A stretch of DNA of 64,000 bases from Gymnopus androsaceus JB14 (Eukaryota; Basidiomycota; Agaricomycetes; Agaricales; Omphalotaceae). Below are positions 11,892 to 23,600 of the stretch, in pieces. The DNA lies in the NCBI GenBank assembly GCA_009733575.1, contig ML769397.1, forward strand, positions 392,488 to 456,487. Direction: 5' to 3'. The translations under genes and the position numbers were made by a program. How positions within the stretch are numbered: position 1 is the stretch's first letter; every line of letters starts with the position of its first letter. The notes below the pieces were generated by a model. That model had not been told where the DNA came from and did not search any database. It worked only from the letters and a program-made list of their open reading frames with translations.

Positions 11892-12961
11892 CTAATCCAT
11901 CATCGACCCCAAGCCCAAACCCAACCCCATCTCGCCACCATCCCCAGCACCAGTAGCTTCACCGTTCATATACTTGTTATACTCCTCCTCGCCTTGATCG
12001 CCCTCATGTAAAATCTCACGAATGGACGAAGACCTCGAACGCCGTCCTAGTCCTAATGAGGTACTCGTACTCGACAACATCGGGGACGAATGTGGACTCG
12101 GGGAGTGGGAAGCAAGAGATAACGAAGATAGAGGTAATCGAGGAGAGTCCGAGTGTGAGTTGCTGAACCCTCCGCCTAGGGAAGACTGCGAGTGGGCTGA
12201 ACGCAGCGAGGAAGCAGAGTGGATAGACGAGACAGAGTCACTCCTCTCCCTCTCTCTATAGGCTAAACCGCTAAAAGGCGCGCTGGTACTGATCGTATGG
12301 GATTTATCTCTCCTCCCAACTCCGGGTGCTCCTGAGATGGAGCCTTGAAGGAGGGATGGAGATAACGATGGAGGGAGGGAAGAACCTGAACCCGAGCCCG
12401 TGTTGGAGTCGGGTACGGGTGAAGGAGAATGTCCAGGCCCAGGGGAGGGGGAACCGCCGAGTAAAGATGGGCTTACGCTGGAGAGGTACGGTGAGTCAGT
12501 GCGGTACTGGTACGAGTACGTGTCGAGGTTGGGGTTGGGACTAGAGTGTGGGTTGCTGTTGCTGTTGAGAATCGGGTTAGCTTTTTATCCACTTGGTACG
12601 CATAGAGTAGTAGACAACGAACGTACTTGTGCTGCTGCTGCTGCGAATCATGGCCGTATCCGTGTCCGTGGTCGTACTCTGCGCGCTCATATTCCTGTCT
12701 CTGCTGATGCTGATACAGATTCAAATCCTCAAACGGCGCATTTGGGAGTCGGATGCCTGCCGAGGAGGGTGGTGAAGGCGTGTGCTGCGTATGCGGATAG
12801 TTATCGTTGGGATTGGGATTGGCGTACCCTCCTCCGACATTGTACCCATCATTGGGATGGGGATTGGCTGCGTAGGAAGAATCACTCGGGTGGTAGTCGT
12901 ACGCCAAATGAGGAGGTCTCGGAGATACAGAGGGAAGTGGCTGATGACCGCCATGAAGCAT
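11892..12961 (-). CDS. Ser/Pro/Tyr-rich protein or C-terminal exons of the GATA factor
   Basis: Two long open segments join across a 65-nt intron (12562-12626; donor GTACGT, acceptor CTCAACAG, branch GCTAAC). The first exon is rich in Pro, Tyr, Asn and Gln (for example PHPNDGYNVGGGYANPNPND and a QQQQH run). The second is extremely Ser/Pro-rich and ends in RRSRSSSIREILHEGD, an acidic stretch and a Gly/Leu tail (GLGLGLGSMMD), with stop at 11892. I chose the ATG at 12961, but the frame stays open to about 13012, where an acceptor (GCTACAG) could link it to an upstream exon. Composition resembles the tail of the GATA protein just upstream on the same strand, so this may be its C-terminus joined by a roughly 300-nt intron. 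No globular domain is visible. Confidence 0.55.
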
Positions 12962-13327
12962 GCTAGCGGGGGAGTTGTATCCCGAGGAGACTGTAGCGTT
13001 CAAACATTTCGTATCGTTGCAGGTAGATTGAGGTGCACATGAAAATAAAAGCAAAAGCAATCAGCATTTCGTTCGATTCATTTTGGTTTCGAGAGGAAAG
13101 AGGATAGAGGATAATGATACAGACAGAATTCGAATCAATCAAAGAGTACACTGGGAATGAAGGAAGCATGGATCTCGGATAAATATGTATAGACAGACGA
13201 ACGAAGCCAAGTGAAATAAGAATAATAAATCGAGGTATCGAAGGAGACAGTTTTTTGGTATTCGGAATCGGTATTCTGTACGTGGTGTGTGCGGTGAGGT
13301 ATAAACAAAGGCAAACATCCCGAGCCC

Positions 13328-14673
13328 CTAAGCAACCGTAGCCCTCTTCGTCGGAGTCGTCTCGGTGATACTAGGCATGCTGGGCACACTAGGCAAAGAC
13401 ATGTCGAGTTCGTAGGAGGTGGAATCTGGCGGCGAGGCCGAGTTTGAGGAATGCAATGACCGAGGTGAGTGATGGTCCATGTATGGCGATTGGTGTTGTT
13501 GGTAAGGCGAGAGAGATTGAGGCTGCATGTATGGTGAGACTGAGCCTGTGTTATGGTGATACGGCGAGCCGTAGGAAGGACCGAATGTTGGCGAGTTGGA
13601 TGGAGAAGAAGTGTATCCTCCGTTGGCGTTGGGTGGAGGCAGCGAGTGCTCGAGGTATGGGTAGCCAGGGTTCGGGCTTTGGTACAGGACTGGTTGGGGA
13701 ACGAAGAAGTTGGCAAAACGTAGGTACAAACGGAAAAAAGCAAAGCAAAGCAAAGCAAAGCACTGCGAATCTCACTCACCATTATCATCCCAATCACTTG
13801 TGCTGCCCGCACTACTCGAGACACTACTCCTCCTGCTCCCTCTCATTCTGCCATATCCACCCAGGCCCACATCGACACTCTCCTTCTTGACCAGCTTTGC
13901 TGGACTCTTTGGGCTCGTCTTGGCATTCTGCGTCGGTGCAGCACTGCCGTTACTCACACTGCCCTTCCTAGCTTTGCCACCCGCCCTCAGTTCGTCAAAT
14001 CGCAGCGGTCGCGGCCTCAAATGCGTGCGCTCATAAAGCCCGCACTTGTTGCACACGATTTTGCCTGGATTCAGTGTGGAGCGACGCCATGAGGGTGGCT
14101 CGGTGGTGTGGCAGTTGAAGCAGCGACGGCGAAGGTACTGGGTTTCTTTCGATGCGGCGTCGTCTGTGTGTTGGATGGGTAGGGGAGGGGGGAGGTGGTG
14201 TCCAATTCCACCGTGCGCGTTGAGTGTTCCGTACGTCGACGGGAGTGGCACACCTGGAGGTGGTCCGTATTGTTGTTGCTGGGGCAGATAGCCGTGGCCG
14301 TAGTACCCTTGCGGTCCACTGGAGGGAACGATGTACTGCTCGTGAGGATACTGAGAGGGGTAGCTATTCGGTGGAGTGGCGGCATCGTGTCGAACGTAGG
14401 GAACGTTGCTCGCCGTGGCATGTGAGGATGATTCAGAGGCTGTGGCTGTTTAAACCCCTCATCGTTTGGCTGCTGTTGTTCATGGCCATACAGTTCTTGC
14501 ATTAGCGAACCACGGTAGACACCAGGTCCCGTTAACACACTGTTGGGTGCCCCATCTTCAAGGTAGATTTGAGCGGTGTCGGAGCGAGGAGAGGGGGTAC
14601 GAGGGGCTGATGTGGATGAATCAGAGTAGGACGTGTATCCGTCGAATGAGAGCGTGTCCATGTCGGAGAGCAT
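13328..14673 (-). CDS. GATA-type zinc-finger transcription factor
   Basis: The DNA-binding core reads CFNCHTTEPPSWRR then CNKCGLYERTHLRPRP (about 14020-14132), a class IV GATA finger with spacing C-x2-C-x19-C-x2-C followed by a basic tail. Upstream the protein is rich in Tyr, Pro and Gln (YYGHGYLPQQQQYG). Downstream of the finger are basic and Ser-rich stretches and a 90-nt intron (13690-13779, donor GTGAGT) leading to an exon with many SP and YMQPQ-like repeats and stop at 13328. The first exon from the ATG at 14673 (MLSDMDTLSFDGYTSYSD) is in another frame than the finger, so an intron or frame change is needed between about 14530 and 14450; I could not settle the junction. Fungal GATA factors bind HGATAR sites and control nitrogen, iron, light or developmental genes. 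Which role applies here is unknown. Confidence 0.8.
13736..13762 (+). repeat. AAGCA/TGCTT pentanucleotide microsatellite inside an intron
   Basis: About five copies of AAGCA-type pentamers (GCAAA on this strand) lie inside the 90-nt intron of the GATA-factor gene, between donor and acceptor. Length variation here would change intron length without touching coding sequence. Confidence 0.8.
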
Positions 14674-17600
14674 CGCGAGGAGGAAGAGGAAGAAGGTAAG
14701 GTAAGGTTAGCCGGCGAAGAAGCAAGTTGTTCCTTCGGTCGGGTAAAGATACTTATCCGTCCACTAACACTTACACTTAAGTATTATACCCGGTCTTCGG
14801 TCTTTTTCTTTTTTTTTTTCCAAGGGCCTAACGGCAAAAGTATTCATTCAATAAAGCGTAAACACTTTTTGGACCGTTGTTTCCTTTTATGGAGGGACCA
14901 ATCGAATCGCATATCCATATGCATACGCGATGGAAAAGAGAATCCTTCCAAGGAACATCCCCTCGCGAATTTCCGGCTCAAATAACGCGCATGGCTGTAT
15001 GGCAGTGCACTACCCTCCCATAGGCCAACCAACCTGGTTTCCGGGGTCAGTGGGACAGTTGAGCGTCAGAGTTTTTTTGTACTTACGTTACTAGATCGGA
15101 GATCTGCGGCATCGGCACACTCAAATCTCGATTCAAATTTGCTCTTATCTCTGACAGTAGTTTCAGTCTTTTTTCGCCCAAACCGAATTTACGCGACCCG
15201 GAAGCAGTTCTACCGTTGTACGTACGCGTGACGCAAAGGCAAAAGCCCTGAATAGGAAAGAGCCTCGAGGACCCCAGGCACACTTTGACCCTTGCCCTTT
15301 TGTGCTTTCTTGTGGTCTTGTGTGGGGTCCGCCTACAGTAGGTCCGTTCTTTTGGTTTCTGGTTTCTGTCGGCGGTGAATGGAAAGGCGCTATGTTTTTG
15401 GATTAGCAGTAGTATCGACGACCTCTTCAGATAGATACGTATGTAGGTTGAGTTGGGTAGATGACGGAAGGACGGAGAGGGCGGACCTCGAGGCGCGTGG
15501 TGGAGATATTGCAAATTGTTCACGCACGCGTACGCGTTCATATCCACCTATCTGAGGTATCTCAATGATTATGCACTCCCTTTGCTTCCCTTCAGGAGCA
15601 ACTCCAAGACTCGGACCTCTGGTAACCCAAGTTGGAGTATAGAGGCCAACGTGTCTGGCGGGGCGGAGGCGGAGGCTATGGTCCGTGAGGAGTGTCAAAC
15701 TCAGCTACCTCCATAGCTATCCTAATCCCAATTCAATACATCCATCTTGATTCCTGAATCCTGTTTCCAAATCGCATCCCTTTTGCTTTATTTTTATCGA
15801 GGGTATCAATTTCGCAGTATGGAGGTGTCTGGCAGAGGCGGAGGCTATGACTCCGTGGATGGAGTGTCAAACTCAGACTCCCTCTCCTATACTACTGTTG
15901 TATAACAGCTACAACAACGTACAGACGTATGTATGTACAGTATCGAGGCTATCCATCCTTTCACTGATTTCATTATGATAATACACAGCCCTCCCTCGAT
16001 TCCTCAATTCCTACAGTATGTTTCTCATTGACATCGTCATTGCCCTTCAAGTTTTACACTCCTCGCAAACGTCAACGTACAATACATATCATCGATATGT
16101 CTCTTACAGGTTTGGTTTTTTTTCTTTCTTTCTTTGCGTTACAGACTTACAGTGCTTGTGGTTTATGGTTTAGTGTTTATTAGTGCTGTTCCGACTTCGA
16201 ATTCGATGTTCGGTAGTAAGTTGGCGTTGGTGTTGGCTGGGTACAGCCTCTTCCGACTCCTCGATTCCTCGACAAGACGCGAAAGCCTAAGGCAACAGAT
16301 CTAAGAAAGTCCGTTCGCCGTGCGGCGATGCAGTGATGACTAGTCTATGATATGACTCTGTCCAACTATCCTTCCACTTTGGTATTTTAGTATTGTGGCA
16401 GATCTCTTTGCGCTTGGAGGAGGCAGTGAATAGGCTTCGAATTCCTGGTACACCCTATTCCTCTGAAACTCTGAAACATTGACGAACAAATCCAAATCTC
16501 TACTATATATGTATAGAAGAAGTATATACTACTGATAGAACTAACTAATCCGCTCGTAACTTCATTCATCTGAACACAAAGACAGGTAGTCGAGGCGGCG
16601 TCCATTTGGCCTTCATTCTCCATTCTCTGAATCTCTGAGCTCGATTAGGGATTAGGGGGAGAAACCGAAGCCGGTGACGTCTCTACAATTCGGGAACTAA
16701 GTACTAGCTCGCTAGCTAACTGACTAACTCACTAGCCAAGTATAACTCCGCCTATAGTATATCGCTCAGATACTTATAGTGCCTTCATTATAATTAAGTA
16801 GTAGGATAGAGTAAGATCAGCTCGGGGTGCCTTCAACACAAATTCAGAGCAAGCTGCGCGAGTATACACTACACTAATGAGGGAACAAGGACACGGGAAG
16901 CAACAAGCCGAATCGGGTGCCGTTTTGTTCGCTCATTCATCTTCCGTTGCTAACTTTGTCTTGATTGATTCCTGATAATGAACGATAAACGAATCAATGA
17001 ATCTACAAACTCAACTCAAGTGAAGGACCAAGGATAGGGGGTGGAGACGGAGATTGGAGATGAGGGCTTCTGAAGGAAGTATGTAAGTCCGGTTATCAAA
17101 CTAATCGCCTACACTCACGGCTATACAGGACTTGGTGCAAGGATACATATCTATTTCACTTACTCGGTGCACAGTTACAAGTTATACTTTGACTCACGGT
17201 TATACAGGACTTTGGTCTGCAAAAGATGCATCTTCGACTCTTCCTTCGACGTACTGGTGCACCACGCCTAATGTAGGCCGCGGTGCATAATGCACTGCAC
17301 CGCCAATTATAGCTACAGCCTGAGTCTACAGCTATGATACGTCACGGCTATCACATTTACACCCTCACTCTCTTCGACGCGACAGCTCTCAGCCAAGAAG
17401 AGTGTAGCCTCAATAGCTAATACACGCTCTATCGACTCCATCGACTCCAAGTAGAGTATATTGGTATCCGTGGACATCGACACTGGCAAATTGGCAGTGG
17501 CATCGAAGCTCCAACTTGGCCTGTAGATGTATACGATATACGATATCCTAGTTTCGGTTCAACAACTCCAAGACGGTCCTTTAGTCTAGCAACTGCGATA

Positions 17601-20600
17601 CACCGACACCGGCTCCGATATTCTGCCTTCCACTCTAGTCTAGTCTATATTATAATTAGTTCTCTTATCGAGCTACTTGGGGAAATATAGTACTGTAGGA
17701 TACAACTGCGAGTTGCGACGCTTCCCTCCGACGGTCCCTTCGCAAATCCAAATCCCCGAGGGCAAAAACCGATCTTCTATGTACAATGTATCCAGACTGG
17801 CATTTCTTGCGCGTTTCTTCCATGGCCAGGTTCCAGGAGTATCGATATCATACATTGTAAAAATACAATGTTCTTCCTTCCCTTCCATGGACCGTTTCCC
17901 AACCTCCGACGGGGTAGATAAGTACTGGGTACGCGCCTTGAAAGGGCACGCGTCGCGATCGGTCTTTTTCGATCGTTCTAATGGACAAGGTGGACTAGGG
18001 GTTTCAGAGTCTTTCGGATTAATATTATCCTTTTTCTGTTTTCTGTTCTGATTCAAACTTTTTTTCAAAAAAAAAAAGTTTTTTTTTTTTGGATCGAGCT
18101 CGACTACTTACGAGTCTTGTGCGATTTTTTTTTCTATAATCCAATGACACACCTGCTTTCCTTTCCTTCTTATTTCCTTCGAGCGGCTTGCGGAGTCTAG
18201 CCACTGGATGGGATGTTTTTTTAGCCCTTCTCCAAGTCGGGATCAGGATTGAGTGAAGAATTGGTTATGCTTCTCAGTGCCGCCATTGAACGCCTACGCC
18301 ATGCCATTCATACTGAATCCCGGTCGGTTCTTTCGCGCTTTGTGTTCTGTATCTTGTGCTTGGATCTGAATCCGAAGTCGGGGTCTGTCTATCTCTTGTT
18401 CTACATAACGGTCACTGGCAAGTGACCTTGCACCTCAGGGCATATGTTCCGTACGTATTACGCGTTTCGCAGTTTTTTTATTTTATTTTATCCGGTTTTT
18501 ATTTCTCCGTTTTTCAAATCTTCAATCGAATTCGCAAAACCTAAGGGATAGAGGAACCATGGAGGATGATCTGCTGACTCGGACCCCGTCCCCATTACTT
18601 GTTCCCGTTCCCCAGAGCGTTCACGCTGGGCAGACTCATCCCGCTCATGCTTCATTAGAGCTTTTCCCCATCCCGTCCCGTATTTCCTGTTCCGCCGCTC
18701 ATATCCATACTCATTGCTTACTATCGACATGTATTGCAGCATTGGATTTTTCTCCCGTCCCATCCCGAGCCCGAATCATTGCCCAGTCCTTTCTTACTAC
18801 TTACTTACTCATCTTGGTTTCAACACCGATACCCACTACGGGCTCTCCTTTTCCGAATCCCAGTCCTGTCTTAACCTGTCAACTTCGATAAGTATTCAGA
18901 CTAGGCTTGAAATATCGATCCGATTCTTTCCTCGCACACGTTGTCTGTTGTGGAGCTTTGAACAGTGTATGAATGTACGTGTACTGTGTACAATATCTAG
19001 TACTACTACAAAGTGGACATTTCATGAACCCGTCAAGAATCCAAGCGTCCAAGCGTCCAAGCTGAGGCTCATTAAGACGCGTACTTGATCACTTACTTAC
19101 TTGTTTACTACTTACTTACTTCGTTTAACAGAATCAACACAATATTGATTGAGGCGGTTGCTTGTGTTTACACACCATGCGAACGACGATAGGCAATTAT
19201 CATCTATTTTTCTTTTTTGTTAGTTTCTTAAGTTCTTTCAGATCCTGTCATTCAATGCCGGTTCAATGCAATGCGTCTATCACTCACTGGTCGAACGTTG
19301 ACGCTCCCGCCAACGTCCAAAAATTCGGTTCAAAGCACGATTCTCAAGCTCGGGGACCAGTGGACACGTTCTGAAACCCGCGCGCTGTCTCCCCTTTCCC
19401 CTTAGCCCATCTCCCATTCGCCGTTTGTTTCTATACGTCCTCCGCATCCCGGTACAATTCAAACTCTCAATAAGCAATATTCAATGCCCGTAGTGCTATA
19501 GATAGGAGATATTCGATGTTCATTACGATTTGGTATTGCGATTTCAACCTCAGTCTCAAGTGGTGTCTCATCTCAGTTCCCAGTTCTCTGGAGTCTTATA
19601 TTTGTCCGAAAGTTGATCCTCCGTACTATCCCGTTTCTCGACTGGTTATCCATTCCGCGTTCACCAAACGTTGGTTTGGTTGCTCCTAATCCAAATTCCA
19701 AGCATTGGAACGGGTCAGTTGCCACTGAAATTCTGAATCCGAATCTAGTAACCCCAAGCAATACTAAATCCGCTGAATGATAAGCTTCCTTATCTCATTT
19801 CTACACAACCCACTGAAAGACTCAATCTTAGGCGTTGTAATAGTACGAGGGGATCCGGGGGACTACAGTGCAATGTATGACACGAAGTGAGTCGAGAGCT
19901 CAATGCGGAACCAATATCAAACTTATCATCTGTGGACCAGTTGTGGACGGGTGAGCGGCTTCGGATTAATATTTGGATTTGGAGATAGTGTAATGTATAA
20001 TGAAGTATGTAGCAGCATTCGGGAATGTAGAATTCTCCTAAATTCGGAGCTCAATTGAGCGGGAATTCGAAGCCCTCCTCCTCCTTCAGGCTTTCTCCGA
20101 GTCAGACAGACTTCTACAGATGAAGTAGATCTGGGCGCTGGCAGACAGGTATCCTCCCTCCCGCTATCTCTCCTTCATCACTGTGAGTTTGCGCAGCACT
20201 TGCGCCGCAGTGACACCTCTCAGCTCTCGTAATGAAGCAGGATATGACTTTCAAGATATTGTGTGAGTATCCATCTGGCTTCTGACTTGGGCTGTCACTG
20301 TGGGCGCAGCGTGGACGGGATAGATTATGATGGAGCCAATGAGTTCCTCCCTTCCTCATGAGTTTGAGAAGAATCTTTGATCGGTTCATGACTCGGAAAT
20401 GAAGTAGCAAGTGGATGTGGGCGGATGGGTTAGGGGACAAACGGACCGCGCCTTGTCAAGGATAGTTCGAATATTTCGAGAATAGATACGAAACTTGAGG
20501 TCCTAAACTTGACGATGAATCGATGATTTTCCGTCATTTCATTTCCAGAATCCCTTAAAGTCGTATATGGATTCTGCGTTGAGCGCTCCGGGTTATGTTA

Positions 20601-23600
20601 GCCTCGCTCCAGGGAAGTCGGAACTCATACGGACTCACAGCGTCATACAAGAAATAATATACCTAACTTGGGAGGATCAATATGCAGTGTACTAGGCGAT
20701 CCAAGCTGAGGTGGCAGGCTTCTATTTCCGAATACTTACCGAATTTCTCCATCGAATTATATGGTTTATGCTCCTTGATGATAATATCGATCTCCTCTCC
20801 ATACTTGTATTTCATGCATACCTACTTATATGAGTCGACACTGACATTAACGTAAGTAAAAATACAGCTGTACAATTTCAGCCTCAGTGCAAGCGTCGCA
20901 TTCATTCCATTTTTCGACGCTGATCAATGTGGGCTCTGTCTAAATTGAAGCTCAAACTCGTTTAAATATTAGATTCGGAGGAAGCGCACGACACATGCAG
21001 ATCTCTGTATATAAGTATGCAGGTATGTATTTACCTACAGACTCATGAGGGAGGGGGCCTGGAAGGAAGATCAGAACTCGGAAAGTCAGATAGTGCTCAT
21101 AATAATCGATGCTAGCGGCTGATTCTCGAGTCTAATGGAGCTCTCGGAGCTCCCTTCGCATTATCAGTGGACCTATGAATAGATTGAGAATGCGGACAAA
21201 GAGAGGGGAGCTCGGAGGAGGTTCCCTTAGATTCTATTCAGAAGCTGGAAGGGTAAGTTTGGGCTGGTAGGAATCGAGACGGAGTCAGATAATTTCAATT
21301 TCAATATTGAAGGGCTGTCTAGTGCTCACTCCCGCGTTTAGAGATGTTTGGTCGTTGTGTCGTAAAACGTAGGATGTCGCACTGGAATATTTAGTGCATA
21401 CATGCACATAGTGTCAATCTCACTCTTCTTCCAATTACTAGTGTTTGCACGTTTACTCCGAGTCCGAATCCGAATCCAAACAAAATATGAACTTACCTTG
21501 AACCGCCGGTAAGCGCAATCCTTGGTGGTACTTATCGTGTAAACGTTCGATAATCCGAAGAGTGGACTTCTTGCCTTGAAGCGTGGCTGCGTAGGACATG
21601 TTTAATTAAGTATACATTGTAACATACGTCGAACCTCCTCATGTTCGATGCTTTCCGGGAACCATGTGTATGAGTATTGGCGTGCCCCGCCATTCGCGTG
21701 CCAGTGTGCATACACGAGAGGATTGAGTCGCAATCAATATATGTATATACTTGATAATGCGAGTATATGCACTGGTACGTTAGGACATGTCTCTAGTCTG
21801 TGGAATTCCGGGGAAACAATACCAACGCCGCAGCGTTTCTATAGTGTAAATATATGGTACCTAGCCCTTGGGGTTGCTTGCATTGTAGACAATGTATGGG
21901 AGTTCAAGCTATTGGTGATTAATCCGTACATACCGTAGGCAATCATACTCACATGAATGAATAATGGATAAATTAATGGCATTTTTGGTATTCATTTTCA
22001 TCGACTTGAAGCCTGATGTTTAGCATCCTCCGTTGTACATTTTTATTGGCTCGGTGCTGCAACACATCTTCCTTGGCCTACCTAGTTTCAAGTTGGACCC
22101 GACTCTCCGAACCCGAGCCTAAATGGGCGTGGCCCAGGCTTTGCGTACAACTTGAACACACTTACGGGTACGAGGGACTAAACGCTCTGCGAACAATTAA
22201 AATGTTCAACATTTAACCTAATGAACGTGAGATATATCAGATAATGATCCAAGTTAGAACAAGGCAAAATGTGGAGTTGTCAAGACGCGTAGAGGAAGGT
22301 ACAGGAGGCTCAGAATGCGGAGGGGACAGTACAGTCCGCAAAACTAAAATGAACAAAGGACTGTCTTTTTGTTTCCATGAACAGAAAACAATCAAAGGGT
22401 TCCAAAACCCTCAATTATCCGAGCCGGCCCCGAAGATAATAACGAGAAATTCATTGGTTGCGAAGGGGTTTCCAAGCGCATTCTCTAGGTTACTAGGTAT
22501 GTGGTTCTGATTTGTTAGCTACTATTGCAGCCATGGGCAATATGTGGTTGCTGCCACGATAGTATTACGGAGGGTGAGGGTGCAATGGAGAGTCGCGACG
22601 CTGATAATGGCACACAAAAAAAATCAATATTACTTTGAGAGCGATCGGATAGTCCCTGTTTTTGATACAAGACTATTGAAGGAATGAGGAGAAAAACCCG
22701 ACATAGTTCTAGATTGGTTCTAGAGGTACCTGTTGGTAATACGCGAATATCTTCCAGAACGATTGACGATTACGATGGTGATATGAAACGAAATTCAGGG
22801 ACTTGAGAGTAAGCAGTAGTATGGACCGTGTTGCCGACTCTTGGTGCATGAGACTATGTATGATTACGTCCAATCCACCTGGATCGATTTTGTTTTTCCC
22901 ATTGAAAGTCCTTTCCAGAGCTAGTTTGAGACTCAGGAGGATCGAGTCGTCCCGAAGAGCGTAGACGTTCCTACGTGCAAATCGAGGGCCAGAGGTCTCC
23001 CTGGAGTAGTATCTGTAGTAGCCCTACGATGAATACCCTGCAAGACTTTTATCAGGGCTAGATTGATGAACTGGTCGATGATCGAGACGTACGCGTGACG
23101 CAGGTACACGACGGAAGCTGAAGCTCAAGAGCCTCCGCACAACATCCGCTGCCAGAAACCTAGAACCTGGAGATACTCCTGAGTCCAAGCAACTTGGCCG
23201 CTGGAACGCGGGCCGTAGCCAAAGCGTCTAATCTTGATCCTTCCAAAAGCCCAGCGTTATCTACATCCGAGCGTTAACGTTGAAACAGGAGCCCATACAT
23301 GCGAGTATGAGTCCAGGACAAATCGTTATGAAAAGTGAAAGTAAAGCTCAGAAGCATTGAACGTTGAACCAGTCAGAAAAAAACGGAACCAGACTGTCAG
23401 CGCTAAGCGATTACGCACACGTGCTGGAAAATCCTGGGAAAATTCGTACCAAATTCTTTTAACGTTATGACGACATCCCGGCGGCTCGGGTATCGGACCG
23501 GGAGCCGGCAGGACCTTCAATTCAACTCCTAATAGCAGCTCCGAATAACTTCAAGCAAGACTTCAAGTGTTATGAATGCGAAACAGCGCAAGTGACGGAC

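Noticed and set aside
12022..13042. Plus-strand open frames of up to 188 codons
   Set aside because: Antisense shadows of the Ser/Pro/Tyr-rich minus-strand coding exons.
13444..14699. Plus-strand frames over the GATA factor
   Set aside because: Shadows of the GC-rich coding strand; the zinc finger fixes the real direction.
17673..18068. Overlapping 124- and 131-codon frames on both strands
   Set aside because: No domain, no intron structure, and equal length on both strands argues for chance.
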